Shown: positions 11,146-20,682, counted from the first letter of the stretch. The stretch is DNA of 64,000 bases from Amphiura filiformis (GCF_039555335.1 NC_092636.1:2413464-2477463); one strand, 5' to 3'. Notes: generated by a model not told the origin, from the sequence alone. A program made the numbers and translations.

Positions 11146-11182
11146 TTAAGGGGGGGGGGTTAGTTACTTTTTTTGAGATGTT

Positions 11183-11452
11183 TACAATAAAATGATGTCT
11201 CTGTGTTTCATATTAGTGTCAGTCAGTAGCAGTGGCATAACTAGGGGGGAAATATGCCCATGCGCTACCACTAGGGGGGTCGCCAAATCAGCCTCACTTA
11301 AAAAAATATGCCAATTTCATTCCCACACCCCCGTATCTATGATATTCTTGGGTGGGGTAGGGCCTGGCCCCCCCAACTCAACACAAAAGTTGGCAACCAT
11401 GAGAGTTACCAAATCTTTTAAAGGCCCCCTTTGCAATGATTTTTAATGTTGC
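11183..11452 (+). repeat. End of duplication copy 1 with a MITE left end
   Basis: Matches 14386-14650. It contains ATGTCTCTGTGTTTCATATT and then the left TIR of the 1047-1510 family at about 11367-11435. There is no coding evidence. Confidence 0.75.
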
Positions 11453-12201
11453 AGTTTTACTGACTATGCTGACAAGTGATAAAATGTCAGTTGCATAGCT
11501 AGCTTTCCTGTGGAGGGATGCCCATAGAGCTCATATAAAACAGCTCTATGGGGAATGCCCCCCTCCCTCGCCAAATCCACCAAAGATTTCTATATACAGC
11601 TCTATGGGGATGCCAAATCCACCAAAAGTCCTAAAATATGCATGTGCACATTTTTGAGAGAAATAGTCACACGGATTGGATGGTGAAAATGTTCTAGATG
11701 AACCCGAAAAAGGGCAAAAGTCAATCACCCCCCCAAGTCCACTTTCGCCCCACCTTGACCTGCCAAAAAATTGCTTCCCCCTCTTGGCCTACCAAAAAGT
11801 CTTTACCCCACTCCCCCTTTGCTTTGCACATGCTATTTTTATGCAAGCCTAGTGTAGGGAGCAGGGTGCCCCGTAAATGTTTGCCAAAATCCGCTTGTAT
11901 GCCCCATTCGACCTGCCAAAATAGTCTTGCCTCTTTTTGCCCTTAGGGGCTGGCATTCTCTTCGGAAGGGGGGTGTGCAAATTTACAAAAAGTAAAGACA
12001 CTATCTGTGGAGATCTTTGTAACTCACTACATTTTGGTCATCAAAATTTGATATGACCCCCCTTTTTTCTTTCCAAAAATGTATGACCCTCCAGGGACCC
12101 ACCTGACCCCTTCCGAATTTATGACCCTCCAGGGACCCACCTGACCCCCTTCCGAAGAAAATGTCAGCCTCTTAAACCCGTTTATTAGAAAGAAGACAGT
12201 A

Positions 12202-12894
12202 CCCAGCAAACACAAAACGTTTTCGACATCATTCGCAAAAGGTTATAAAAGGTTGTCAGAAAACGTTTACATGTCGGGTTATATAAAGGGTATAGTAAGA
12301 GTATAAAACGTTTTCATAACCTTAAAAAACATTTGTTGATAATCTACTGCTTAGCAAACAAAAATGTTTTACAGAAAACGTTTAAATGTCGGGTTATATA
12401 AATGGTATAAAAACGTTTTAATAACATTCCAAAAACATTCTTGAAAACTTGATACAAAACATTCTAAACAGAATGTTATTTTGGGGTTGGAAACATATTT
12501 TGCGAAAAATGTTTGCCCAAAATATTTTTAATAACCTTTTAAAAACGTTTTCATAACCTTTATATAACCCGACATTTAAATGTTATTAAAAGGTTTTGAA
12601 AAAAACATTATAAGAACATTTCTGTGTTTGCTGGATTCAAATATTTTAACATAATATTATTTAAGTATTGACACAATATTTGGCAAAAATGTTTGCAAAA
12701 ATAGTTTACAATAAAAATTTTTGAAAACATTAAAAAATGTTGTTGTAGTGTGTTTTCATACAAAACGTTTTAAAACGTTATCATGACCTTTATATAACCC
12801 GACATTTTAATGTTATTAAAACGTTTTTACCTAAACCAAAAGCCAAAATATAACTTATTTAAAACGTTTTTAAAACGTTTTTGTGTTTGCTGGG
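12202..12894. mobile_element. 693-bp TIR element with TA target duplication
   Basis: The ends are CCCAGCAAACACAAAACG on the left and its near complement, CGTTTTTGTGTTTGCTGGG, on the right. The interior is a dense field of AAAACGTTTT, ATAACCTTT and CCGACAT modules in both orientations. TA flanks each end (12200-12201, 12895-12896). The paralogous empty site GACAGTAGGAGG is intact at about 3422 and 3839. There is no ORF. This is one of the clearest insertion events in the window. Confidence 0.95.
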
Positions 12895-13342
12895 TAGGAG
12901 GAGAAACAGTGGATTAATTGATTCTTTTTTTTACTTAAGCCTGATGTTGAGTGAACACAATTTTTGTTTTAGTTTTACCAGAGAAGATGAGAAGAATTTT
13001 TTTACTCCACTGATTTTTTAGTTGTTTTCAAATGACCAGATATCGTAAGTATACGTTTTCACGTATAAAATATCGTACGTAGAAGCGCTTTAACACGGAC
13101 TACTACCCTAACCACTGAAATCGGTACCATCTTGTCAGTGGTACGAAGACACGGCATCGTATACGTTTTTGACGTATAAAATGTCGTACGTGGACGCGAT
13201 TTAACACGGGCGAGTACCTAAACCCCCAAAATCAGGACCATTTGAACAATTTTTACACTTTTGACATTCTAACCGACGACGTTGAGGGCACTATTCGGAC
13301 TTGTTTTCTTCTTGAATAAAATACGGTAGATGTGATTTGCTT

Positions 13343-13504
13343 CTTCTTTCTTTCTTCTCTTGCTTTCTTTCTTTCAATTTTTTTTTCCTGCTAGGCTAAG
13401 TTTCTTTCTTCCTTGATGTTTCTTTCCTGCTTGCTTGTTTTCTTTCTTTCTCTCTTTCCTGCTTGCTTGCTTTTCTATCTTTCTTTCGCAGCTTCCTTTC
13501 TTTC
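13343..13504 (+). repeat. CTTT-rich pyrimidine microsatellite (copy 2)
   Basis: Near-identical counterpart of 4283-4455, again directly preceding the minisatellite. Confidence 0.9.
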
Positions 13505-14212
13505 TTACTACTTCATCAATGCCACTGAATATCAGCAGTAGGCCTAGATAACTTAGCTACTTCATCAATGCTAATATCAGAAGTAGATAACTTAGCTTCG
13601 TCAATACAACTATCAGCAGTAGATAGCTACTTCATCAATATCAGCAGTAGATGGCTACTTCATCAATGCCAATATCAGCAGCAGATAACTTAGCTTCATC
13701 AATACCAATATCAGCAATAGATAGCTACTTCATCAATACTAATATCAGCGGTAGATAGCTACTTCATCAATACCAATATCAGCAGTATATAACATAGCTT
13801 TATCAATAACAATACCAGCAGTAGATAGCTACTTCATCAATACCAATATCAACAGTCGAAAGATACTTCATCAATGCCAATATCAGATAGCTACTTCATC
13901 AATACCAATATCAGCAGTAGATAGCTACTTCATCAATACCAATATCCGTGACCAATATCAGCAGTAGATAGCTACTTCATGCCAGTATCAGTAGTAGACA
14001 GCTACTTAATCAATACCAATATCAGCAGTAGACGGCTACCTCATCAACACCAATATCAGCAGTAGACAGCTACCTCATCAATACCAATATCAGCAGTAGA
14101 CAGCTACCTCATCAACACCGTGTATCAGCAGTAGACAGCTACCTCATCAATACCAATATCAGCATGCAGTAGACAGCTACCTCATCAATACAAATATCAG
14201 CAGTAGACAGGA
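13505..14212 (+). repeat. 34-bp minisatellite, copy-2 array
   Basis: Same monomer family as arrays A1-A3 but only about 700 bp. It begins with the same ACTGAATATCAGCAGTAGGC unit as A1 and ends with the same AGCATGCAGTAGACAGC unit as A3. The array has therefore expanded in copy 1 or contracted in copy 2. Confidence 0.95.
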
Positions 14213-14576
14213 TTTTCCCTGCATGATGGGCAAGGGTCAGACAGTATGAAAAGGCCCGCCAGCACAATAAATTTTTTAATTTAATTATGTGTTAATCTTT
14301 ACAATTTATCAACATGTCATTTTATGATTTGATATTTAAGTTTTATAATTATTTGTAAATACTATAACATGAATAAAATATATCATACAATAAAATAATG
14401 TCTCTGTGTTTCATATTAGTGTCAGTCATTAGCAGTGGCATAACTAGGGGGAAACCTGCCCAGGCGCTACCACTAGGGGGGTCGCCAAAGCAGCCTCACT
14501 TAAAAAAAATATGCCAATTCCATTCCCACTCCCCCGTATCTATGATATTCTTGGGTGGGTGGGGGGGGGGAGGGTC

Positions 14577-14932
14577 TGGCCCCCAACTCAACACAAAAGT
14601 TGGCAACCATGAGAGTTACCAAATCTTTTAAAGACACCCTTTGCAATGATTTTTCATGAAATCAACACCCCTTTTCAATGACTAGAATTTCAAACACCCC
14701 TTTGCTTTTCAGTGACACTAAATATTGACATAAAATTGCTGGATTTTCCCCAAGTACCCCTTTTATCCAAATTTCGCGGACAGTGCAAATTAAATACCCC
14801 CTATTTTGCTGATTTCACGGTCAAATTTCGCGGACTGTCCAAATTATATACACCTTTTTTCCCAATTTCGCTGTCCTCGCTATTTGGTAACTCTCATGGT
14901 TGTCAATTTTTGTGTTGAGTTGGGGGGCTGGG
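14577..14932. mobile_element. TIR element, same family as 1047-1510 (shorter copy)
   Basis: The left end CCCCCAACTCAACACAAAAG and its right complement enclose the CAATTTCGC/GGACTGTCC modules. It is about 100 bp shorter than the 1047-1510 copy. No ORF is credible. Confidence 0.7.
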
Positions 14933-15000
14933 GGTAGGGGCACCAATTTCCCAATTTCGCGGTCCTCGCTACTGGTAAAGAAATTGCCCCTATTCCGTGC

Positions 15001-15052
15001 TATTTGGTAACTTTCATGGGTGTCAATTTTTGTGCTGAGTGGGGGGGCTGGG
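15001..15052. repeat. Extra right end of the TIR family, next to a gene 3' end
   Basis: TTGGTAACTTTCATGGGTGT and the following segment repeat the right TIR of 14577-14932 with mismatches. It lies about 33 bp downstream of the stop codon of the minus-strand STAND gene. Confidence 0.7.
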
Positions 15053-15084
15053 CCTGCGCTGCACGGTCATAAAGCTGACATAGG

Positions 15085-15746
15085 CTATCGCCTACTCTCC
15101 TCAATTCGTATCCTTTTCAGATCATCTAGTTCTTTGACAGTTTCTTCAAGATTCTTACTATCCTTCGTCTTGCTATGACCTTCTGCCATCAGATCACTCG
15201 AAATCTGATAGCTTTCCATGAGCCTCTGATGAGCTTCATCATAGCATCCTAAATGCTTTAATACCACTCCCCACCTATGAAGCGCGTCTGTGATAGTCCG
15301 TGAGCTCACCTCTGTGACGCGATACCAATGCACTGCTTCTGAGTAACTGTTCGCAGCTTCTTGCCAACGTTCAGAATGCATCAACATGTCGCCTCTATAA
15401 TGCTCGATGACACCGGTCAAGTACTGTTTAAGTCCCAGAGCTTTCCTGATCTTGTAAGCTTCATTAAGACAGTCCAGAGATTTATCCGAATCACCTTCAA
15501 TGGTGTGGGTGAACAAGGCAACGTTTAGTAGTGAAACTAACATAATGTTGGATGGCTGTTTGACGAATATTCGCTTTGTCTCTAATCCTTTCTTGGCGTA
15601 CTCAAGAGCTTTTTCACGTTGTCCTGCTCTGTCATAGACTAAGCACAAATTGTTGTAGCCCTCTCCTATGGTAGGGTGGAGACCAAAGAGCTCTTTCCGT
15701 ACTTCCATCGCTTCCTCGTGACATTCGATAGACTTCTGGTAGTTAT
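15085..15746 (-). CDS. STAND gene exon 3: C-terminal TPRs and stop
   Basis: Preceded by acceptor CATAATTCAG. It encodes at least five TPR-like units: NYQKSIECHEEAMEVRKELF, NNLCLVYDRAGQREKALEYA, a SDKSLDCLNEAYKI unit, a ERWQEAANSYSEAVHW unit and a GCYDEAHQRLMESYQI unit. A charged tail ends EESRR and a TAG at 15085-15087. MITE-derived sequence begins about 33 bp downstream, so the 3' UTR, and perhaps the native C terminus, has been altered by insertion. Confidence 0.9.
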
Positions 15747-18700
15747 CTGAATTATGTGATTAAAACATAGAAATGAAATTATAACATGGCCGATTTAAAA
15801 TTAACTTGATCAAACAGTGACCGACTCATTCATTGTTAACTCACTGAGAAAATAACTCAATCATTCACGTGTTCGCTTGATTGATAAATTCGAATTAATT
15901 ATACACTCGCTCGCTCACCAACCCCCACACCACCCCCACTCACACACACCTATGTCCAGGCGTTCATAATTTAAAAAAAATCAAAGCTGAAACTGCTTGT
16001 ACAAAATTAATATGTCATACATGTACATCGTACCTGTTTAAAAATGACAAAAATAATACTGACAATAATTTGCCGTGACCAGGATTCGAACCTGGGTTAT
16101 TGCGGCCACAACGCAAGGTCCTAACCACTAGACTATCACAGCGCCTTAAGAATATTTGACTTCTAATCAGCTTTGTCGTGCATGTGCAAACAATTTTCAC
16201 TCACTCACTCACTCACTCACTCACTCACTCACTCACTCACTCACTCACTCACTCACTCACTCACTCACTCACTCACACCCCCACTCACTCACGCACTCAC
16301 TCACTCACTCACTCACTCACTCACTCACTCAATCAATCAATCAAACAATGAATCAATCAAACAAACAATCAATCAATATTATTTTACCTATGTGATTGTA
16401 TAGCAATCCCAATGATGACAACACAGATGATAGAGACCTATTCAGTAGAATCCTGGCCTGTCGCAATCCGATCGGTCTAGATAGCCTTGTGTATTGACTC
16501 TCCTGACGAATCAACGTCTTATCCTGACGTTGCAATATTCTTAGAGCTATGGTGAAATACCTGAAAGACAAAATCACCATGAACTCAGTTTCAGTCTATG
16601 TGCAAAATTACTCCCATCTCCCTTTGACTCGTATTCTCCATTCTTCGCAATCCTCCGGGATTCCTCCCGTCTTCTTCTCCCTTTCCATGTTCTGCATTCC
16701 ACTCTTCTGCCTTCCTCTCGTGTTCTACCTTCCTCTTCTCTTCCTTCTCCTTTCGTATCCCAATTTCCCTCCTCACTTCTACCTATACTTCCTCACACTT
16801 CTTCTCGCTTCTCCTTCCGTCTTCTCCCATCCATTCGTCCTTCCATCGTTATTTCCCTAATATTTCGCTCTTTCCCTTCTTCCTTCCTCTCTTTTTTTTT
16901 TATCCTCTTCCTTCTTCCTCACTCTCTTCTTCCCCTTCTGCTGTTCGTCTCCATTCTTCCTATCTTCGTCTTACTTTTTTCATTTCTTCATCTCTCCTGC
17001 CTTCTCCTTTCCTTTCTTCTTCTCTCTATTTCCTTCCTCTCCATCCCTTTTTCTTCTACCTCTCCCTCACCCCTCCCCTCCTCTCCTCACTGCACCTCAC
17101 ACCACCTCGTCTTCCCTCCAGCTCCTCCTGTTCAACCTCTCCTCTCTCCAGTTCTCCTCCCTTTCGAGCTCTTCTCATCTCCTTCACACTACTCCTCACT
17201 TCTTCCATCCACCTTTTCAACTTTTTATTATCTCTACTCTCCTTTCCTCTCCTCCTCGTAAATCCATCACATGAATCACCACCTACCGTTCTGCTTTCTT
17301 GAACTTCCCCGACTCATGCCATACCAATCCAATATGACTGTACAACCATGCCAGATCTATGCTTTCTCCAAAAGGCCTCAAAAAATCCAACGCCTTCATG
17401 TACTGCTGATACGCCTCAGCCATGCGATTCTGCGCCAAAAATAACACTTGTCCAAATGATGATAGCATAATACCGTAATGACGCTTAGAGCGTCTCCGAG
17501 CTGCGTTGCACATCGACTCATAAAATCAACCGATTCTTTCTTCGGAAGAAGAGTCGTGATATAGTACTCAGCGTTGTAAGCAACATCAAAGAAAAGATCA
17601 TAGTTCTCGTCAAGACAATGGACAGCTTCCGAAAGAAGCTTCTGAACGTTGTCTATTTCCATTGTGAACAATGAAAATCGTTCACCGTGGCGCTCATGGA
17701 CTTCCATATGACTCATCTGTTTCAGTAGATGCGCAAAGAAGACACAGAAGCGATTTCGGACTTTCACGTCGGAATTCCGATATAACAGATATAGATCTTC
17801 AAGAAAATGGCGAAGGAATGGCTGGATAGCAAATCGATGCATCGGGGTGTCCACTGTTGAGATGAGACAGTGAGAATGAAGAGGCGACAAGACGTCATGT
17901 TTGGCAAAACTTGCTTTTTGAGAACCCAAGATTGCCGTTGCTGCCTCGGCGCTAAAGGAACCTGGAAAGTACGACAATGTCAGCAAGTCATTTCGGAGGT
18001 GCTTGCCAATGTCGTTCAAAATCATTATCTCTGCTGTCAATGGGCTTACATTCAAGTGAGAATGTGGATCTTGTGGAGATCTTGGAAGGTCTGTCATTTG
18101 TTTTAGCTTCCAACCGACCTCTTTAAGCTTGAGAGGAAGTCCTCCTGTGTGTTTGAAGATCTCCATATAGCAAGTATCTGACAGACAGGTGTCTTTCCCT
18201 GCCACAATGTTCACCAGTTCGATAGATTCCTCGAACGATAAGGGTGGTATATTCCTTCTTTCGATCATTGACAGATTCCGAACGAAATCTATTCTTACTT
18301 GGGTTGTTAAAATCACAAATACATTGTTCGATTTTATTGTAGACAGCTCGGTACACATATCTAAAAACAAATCCAATTGATCATGCGACGATGCGAATGT
18401 CTCTATATTTTCAAATATGAACAGATATTTCTGTTTGGTGCAATATTGTTGCATGTATCGGCAAAAGGTGCCAACTTTTCCGTCTGGTAGGTCTAATTGT
18501 AGTAAATTAGAGAGTTGCTGTACTAATTCTGTAACCGATAAATAAACACGTAGTTGTACTGGGTGTGCAACAATTTTACTATGTGTACGGTCAAAATCCC
18601 CGTGCACAAGTTGGTTTGCAATCTTCGCAGCAATGTATGACTTTCCGCTACCCGCCGGCCCCGAAAGCTCGACAATGCGAATATTGGCCCCATTAAAGTT

Positions 18701-18787
18701 CTCAACAACATCAGCAATGACGGTAGATTGTCCACGCGAAGGGTGGAAACATTCTTCTGATGATGGAGATGTTTTGATAGAAGCCAT
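15085..18787 (-). CDS. STAND (NB-ARC-like) NTPase with TPR repeats, three exons, one frameshift
   Basis: Three exons join with consistent GT-AG sites: 18787-17287, 16560-16388 and 15746-15085. The start ATG has a strong context (A at -3, G at +4). Residues 43-50 are a perfect Walker A, GPAGSGKS. A degenerate Walker B, YLFIFENIE, starts at 121, a sensor-like VFVILTT at 156 and a GGLPL motif at 215. The second half gives about seven TPR-like helical pairs (for example SHIGLVWHESGKFKKAERYF and YNNLCLVYDRAGQREKALEY). If the frameshift near 17490 is ignored, the protein would be 778 residues. Such NTPases oligomerise and are known as intracellular sensors. No N-terminal effector domain is visible, so the role is unassigned. 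Either an NLR-like receptor or a regulatory STAND protein is possible. Confidence 0.85.
16071..16142 (-). tRNA. tRNA-His (anticodon GTG)
   Basis: The minus strand folds as a complete 72-nt cloverleaf. The 5' arm GCTGTGA pairs with TCACGGC with one G-T pair. The anticodon stem TTGCG/CGCAA encloses loop TTGTGGC with anticodon GTG, and the T arm is CCAGG TTCGAAT CCTGG. Box A (TAGTCTAGTGG) and box B (GGTTCGAATCC) are present. It is intronless, lacks an encoded CCA, and lies in intron 2 of the STAND gene on the same strand. It looks functional rather than SINE-derived. Confidence 0.95.
16197..16376 (+). repeat. (TCAC)n microsatellite passing into (TCAA)n
   Basis: About 130 bp of TCAC units with two small interruptions, then TCAA/ACAA units. 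It lies between the tRNA-His gene and exon 2 of the STAND gene. The SLTHSLTH-type ORFs across it are artefacts. Confidence 0.97.
16388..16560 (-). CDS. STAND gene exon 2: TPR exon (173 bp)
   Basis: Preceded by acceptor TTTGTCTTTCAG and followed by donor GTAAAA. Its first base completes the split Arg codon from exon 1 and its last base starts an Asp codon completed by exon 3. It encodes YFTIALRILQRQ and ends with VLSSLGLLYNHI, the helix-A signature of a TPR. Phase matches on both sides and TPR continuity make the call firm. Confidence 0.88.
16611..17270 (+). repeat. Polypyrimidine tract, about 660 bp, filling intron 1 of the STAND gene
   Basis: Continuous CCTTCT/CTCC-rich sequence on the plus strand, so the pre-mRNA intron is almost purely purine. 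It begins about 50 bp beyond the exon 2 acceptor and ends about 15 bp before the exon 1 donor. The ORFs at 16549-16860 and 16591-16776 are composition artefacts. Confidence 0.92.
17287..18787 (-). CDS. STAND gene exon 1: NTPase domain and first TPRs (frameshifted)
   Basis: Encodes the NTPase core, winged-helix-like segment and first TPRs. The frame from the ATG stays open to 17396 but becomes non-TPR-like after residues LGDAL. The frame that gives GIMLSSFGQVLFLAQNRMAE and ends in GKFKKAER opens at about 17527. A one-base loss in the genome relative to an intact gene, between about 17527 and 17396 and most likely near 17490, would explain this. The exon ends at a GTAGGT donor. No slippery heptamer is evident at the switch. 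Confidence 0.85.
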
Positions 18788-20030
18788 GTTGGTTTCATGT
18801 ATCGTATGGTAAATGCTCGGGGATAAATGCGGAAGTGAAACCGTTAAAACCGAGAACGTTTGCTAATGATGGAAAAGGGAAGTGTAATGTACTAAAAACT
18901 CAATGTCAATTAACTTAAAGGGGAATAAAAGGTATATAATTACTTATAATTACTTTCACCTGAAGATCGCCATTGCATGAAACACTGTGTAGTAAAATGT
19001 AATGAAATATGTGTTTATAATTATTATAACTATATTCGTGGTTCTCCGTTTGCGCAGTTTTCAATACTGCTATGAATATTTTGGCAGCTCGTCCTAAAAT
19101 GGCATCACATATTTTGTTCTTGTAAAAATGAAATCGGAGATTGCTCCTTTCAGAAGCTTTCTTTCTCTCTTTTTTTTTCTTTTATTCTGCCTACGTACCT
19201 GTCTGTTGGTTTGCTTTTCATTTTGTTGTTGTTTCTTTATCTTTCTAGTTTTTCATTCTTTTTTCCTTTCTTTCAGTTGTTTTCTCTCTTTCTTTCTTTT
19301 TTCTAGATCTTTCTTTCTCGCTAGTTTTTCTTTCTTTGTTGCCTTCTGTCTTTCCTCTTGATGTGTTGTTTGTTTCTATTAATTTCCTTCTTCCTTTCAT
19401 TTCTTTTCATGTCTCATTGATTTTCTTTTCTTTTTTTTGTTTTTCTTTCTAGCTTTCTTCGTCGTTAGTTTTTCTATTTTTTTTCTTTCGTTCTGTTTGT
19501 TTTCTTTCCCTCTTTCTTTTTTTCTTTTTGTTATTTCTCTTTCTTCTTTCATTCTTTGTTGTTGGTTTTCTTTCTTCTTGTTTCACTTCTTTGTTCGAGA
19601 AACTACGGTTGCAATATATAATAGGCATATGTCTATTATGAAGATTTTGACCTTTTGTATTGAAGATATAGACTTTTTCCCCTTAAACACAAAAACAATG
19701 TAGGTCTTTTGGGTATAAAATGTATAATATCTTCAATATGAAATGTCAAAATTTTCATTGATGCTTAATTGGTTTGTCATCCCAGCTACACAAACACTTT
19801 AAGTACATATCATTAGATTTATAAAGTTTACTTTGAGGACTATCGAAAATATAAAAAATATCAAATTTTAATAATTTGCCATACAATTTGAATATCGCAA
19901 ATTTATTTAAAAATTTAAAAATCGAAATTATTTGATATTATCAGGACATTCCTCGTGTTCAGAATGCAATTCAATATATCTGATGTGCTCTCAGATCCCA
20001 CAAAATACTGCACAAACGTTGCTATCCAAT
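18788..20030. other. 5' flank of the STAND gene, with a CTTT-rich tract
   Basis: No further exon was recognised upstream of the STAND start. 19145-19595 is a roughly 450-bp T/C-rich (TTTCTTTC) tract that would lie about 360-800 bp upstream of the ATG. Its translated ORFs are low-complexity F/S/L strings. 19600-20030 is AT-rich without genes. No promoter element is assignable. Confidence 0.6.
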
Positions 20031-20037
20031 TCTTTAA

Positions 20038-20386
20038 GTACTACACCCCTTGATAAATTTGTGACTATTTTTGCATTTTTCTCAAAAATAATAACACACT
20101 GGTAACAAAAAGTTACTAGGGCAAGGAATCCAATTACTACAATGGAATTTCAGTGACTCAAAACAAGCGGTACGTTATTTATGATAAGAAAAGAGGTACT
20201 GCTAGAATGTACCTCATTTCTTAACATACATAATGAACCACTTGTCTTGATTCACTGAAATTTGTGTGAAGTAATTGGATTCCTTGCCCCTATAATATAC
20301 ATAACTTTTGTTACCAGAGTAGTTATTTTTTGAGAAAAATGCAAAATTAGTCACCAAATTTATCAGGGGGTGCGTGTAGTACCACC
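20038..20386. mobile_element. 349-bp near-complete hairpin MITE with TTAA target duplication
   Basis: TTAA at 20034-20037 and 20387-20390 brackets inverted ends (GTACTACACCCCTTGATAAA on the left, GGTGGTACTACACG on the right strand). Pairing continues almost to the centre near 20205, through GCAAGGAATCCAATTACT and TTTCAGTGA. Essentially the whole element folds back on itself. TTAA suggests piggyBac-type mobilisation (inference). No ORF. Confidence 0.85.
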
Positions 20387-20427
20387 TTAATGACACCAAA
20401 ATCGTTTCGCTACCATTTTTTTCCGAT

Positions 20428-20580
20428 CAGAGTAACATTACATATCGAGTGGTCAGTGCAAGAAGGCCCAAACTGCAATAGCTGCCAGGTGTCAGATTTG
20501 TATGTGTACAAAACAGAATGCAAAATAGGGCAGCTATTGCATATCAGGCTCTCTTGTACTGATCCCTCTGTATTACATAG
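20428..20580. repeat. Small repeat with AATAGCTGCC/GGGCAGCTATT inverted motif
   Basis: GTGCAAGAAGGCCC, then GCAATAGCTGCC, then GGGCAGCTATTGCAT. A related copy lies at about 25405-25560. Copy structure and inner inversion suggest a small MITE. Confidence 0.6.
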
Positions 20581-20611
20581 GTCAAGTTAAAGCAGTCAAG
20601 TTGAGAGCAGT

Positions 20612-20682
20612 CAAGTTAGTGCAATGATAAGGCGTTCGACTATGGTGGGAGAGGTTGAGGGTTTGAACCCTGGTGGTGGTTA
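20612..20682 (+). repeat. tRNA-like sequence, probable SINE head
   Basis: TAGTGCAATGATAAGG resembles an A-box region and GGGTTTGAACCCTGG a B box at tRNA-like spacing. A full cloverleaf with a clean acceptor stem is not seen, so it is called tRNA-derived rather than a tRNA gene. It directly precedes the LINE fragment. Confidence 0.5.

Larger units (their letters stand above)
7496..11182. mobile_element. 3.69-kb TIR element with TA target duplication, no transposase seen
   Basis: The left end begins AACATCTCAAAAAAAGTAAC and the right end is its complement, followed by a long inverted region. Sequence near 7525-7600 pairs with about 10650-10720, and a GGGCGCTTT/GACGTCA portion is shared further in. 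The flanks are TA (7494-7495) and TA (11183-11184). The paralogous site at 14386-14387 is empty with a single TA, which confirms the boundaries. The interior has no ORF above about 100 codons and no transposase motif, so the element is non-autonomous or decayed. TA duplication fits Tc1/mariner-like and several other superfamilies. Confidence 0.85.
2716..11447. repeat. Copy 1 of a direct tandem duplication, with insertions
   Basis: The block starts at a segment containing GACAAGTGATAAAATGTCAG and continues through the inverted-arm sequence, a pyrimidine tract, the 34-bp minisatellite and a module containing ATGTCTCTGTGTTTC. The same order recurs at 11453-14656. Copy 1 ends within a few bases of where copy 2 begins, which shows a head-to-tail duplication. 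Copy 1 is longer because it carries the 3.69-kb element at 7496-11182 and extra minisatellite sequence. Confidence 0.85.
11453..14656. repeat. Copy 2 of the tandem duplication
   Basis: Follows copy 1 directly and repeats its module order: inverted-arm-like sequence (about 11508-12030), the GAAGACAGTAGGAGG junction (interrupted by an element), the twin TACGT modules, the pyrimidine tract, a shorter minisatellite and the ATGTCTCTGTGTTTC module. It lacks the 3.69-kb element, the 3471-3890 rearrangement, the 5371-6207 insertion and the 101-bp palindrome. Confidence 0.85.

Noticed and set aside
16156-16403. Overlapping ORFs encoding SLTHSLTH-type repeats
   Set aside because: They are translations of the (TCAC)n microsatellite, with no supporting gene structure.
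17396-17513. Programmed -1 ribosomal frameshifting in the STAND gene
   Set aside because: No X-XXY-YYZ slippery heptamer or obvious following stem was seen where the frames switch. An indel or sequencing error is simpler.
19128-19703. Phe/Ser-rich ORFs as membrane proteins
   Set aside because: They translate a CTTT-rich tract; the hydrophobic look is only base composition.
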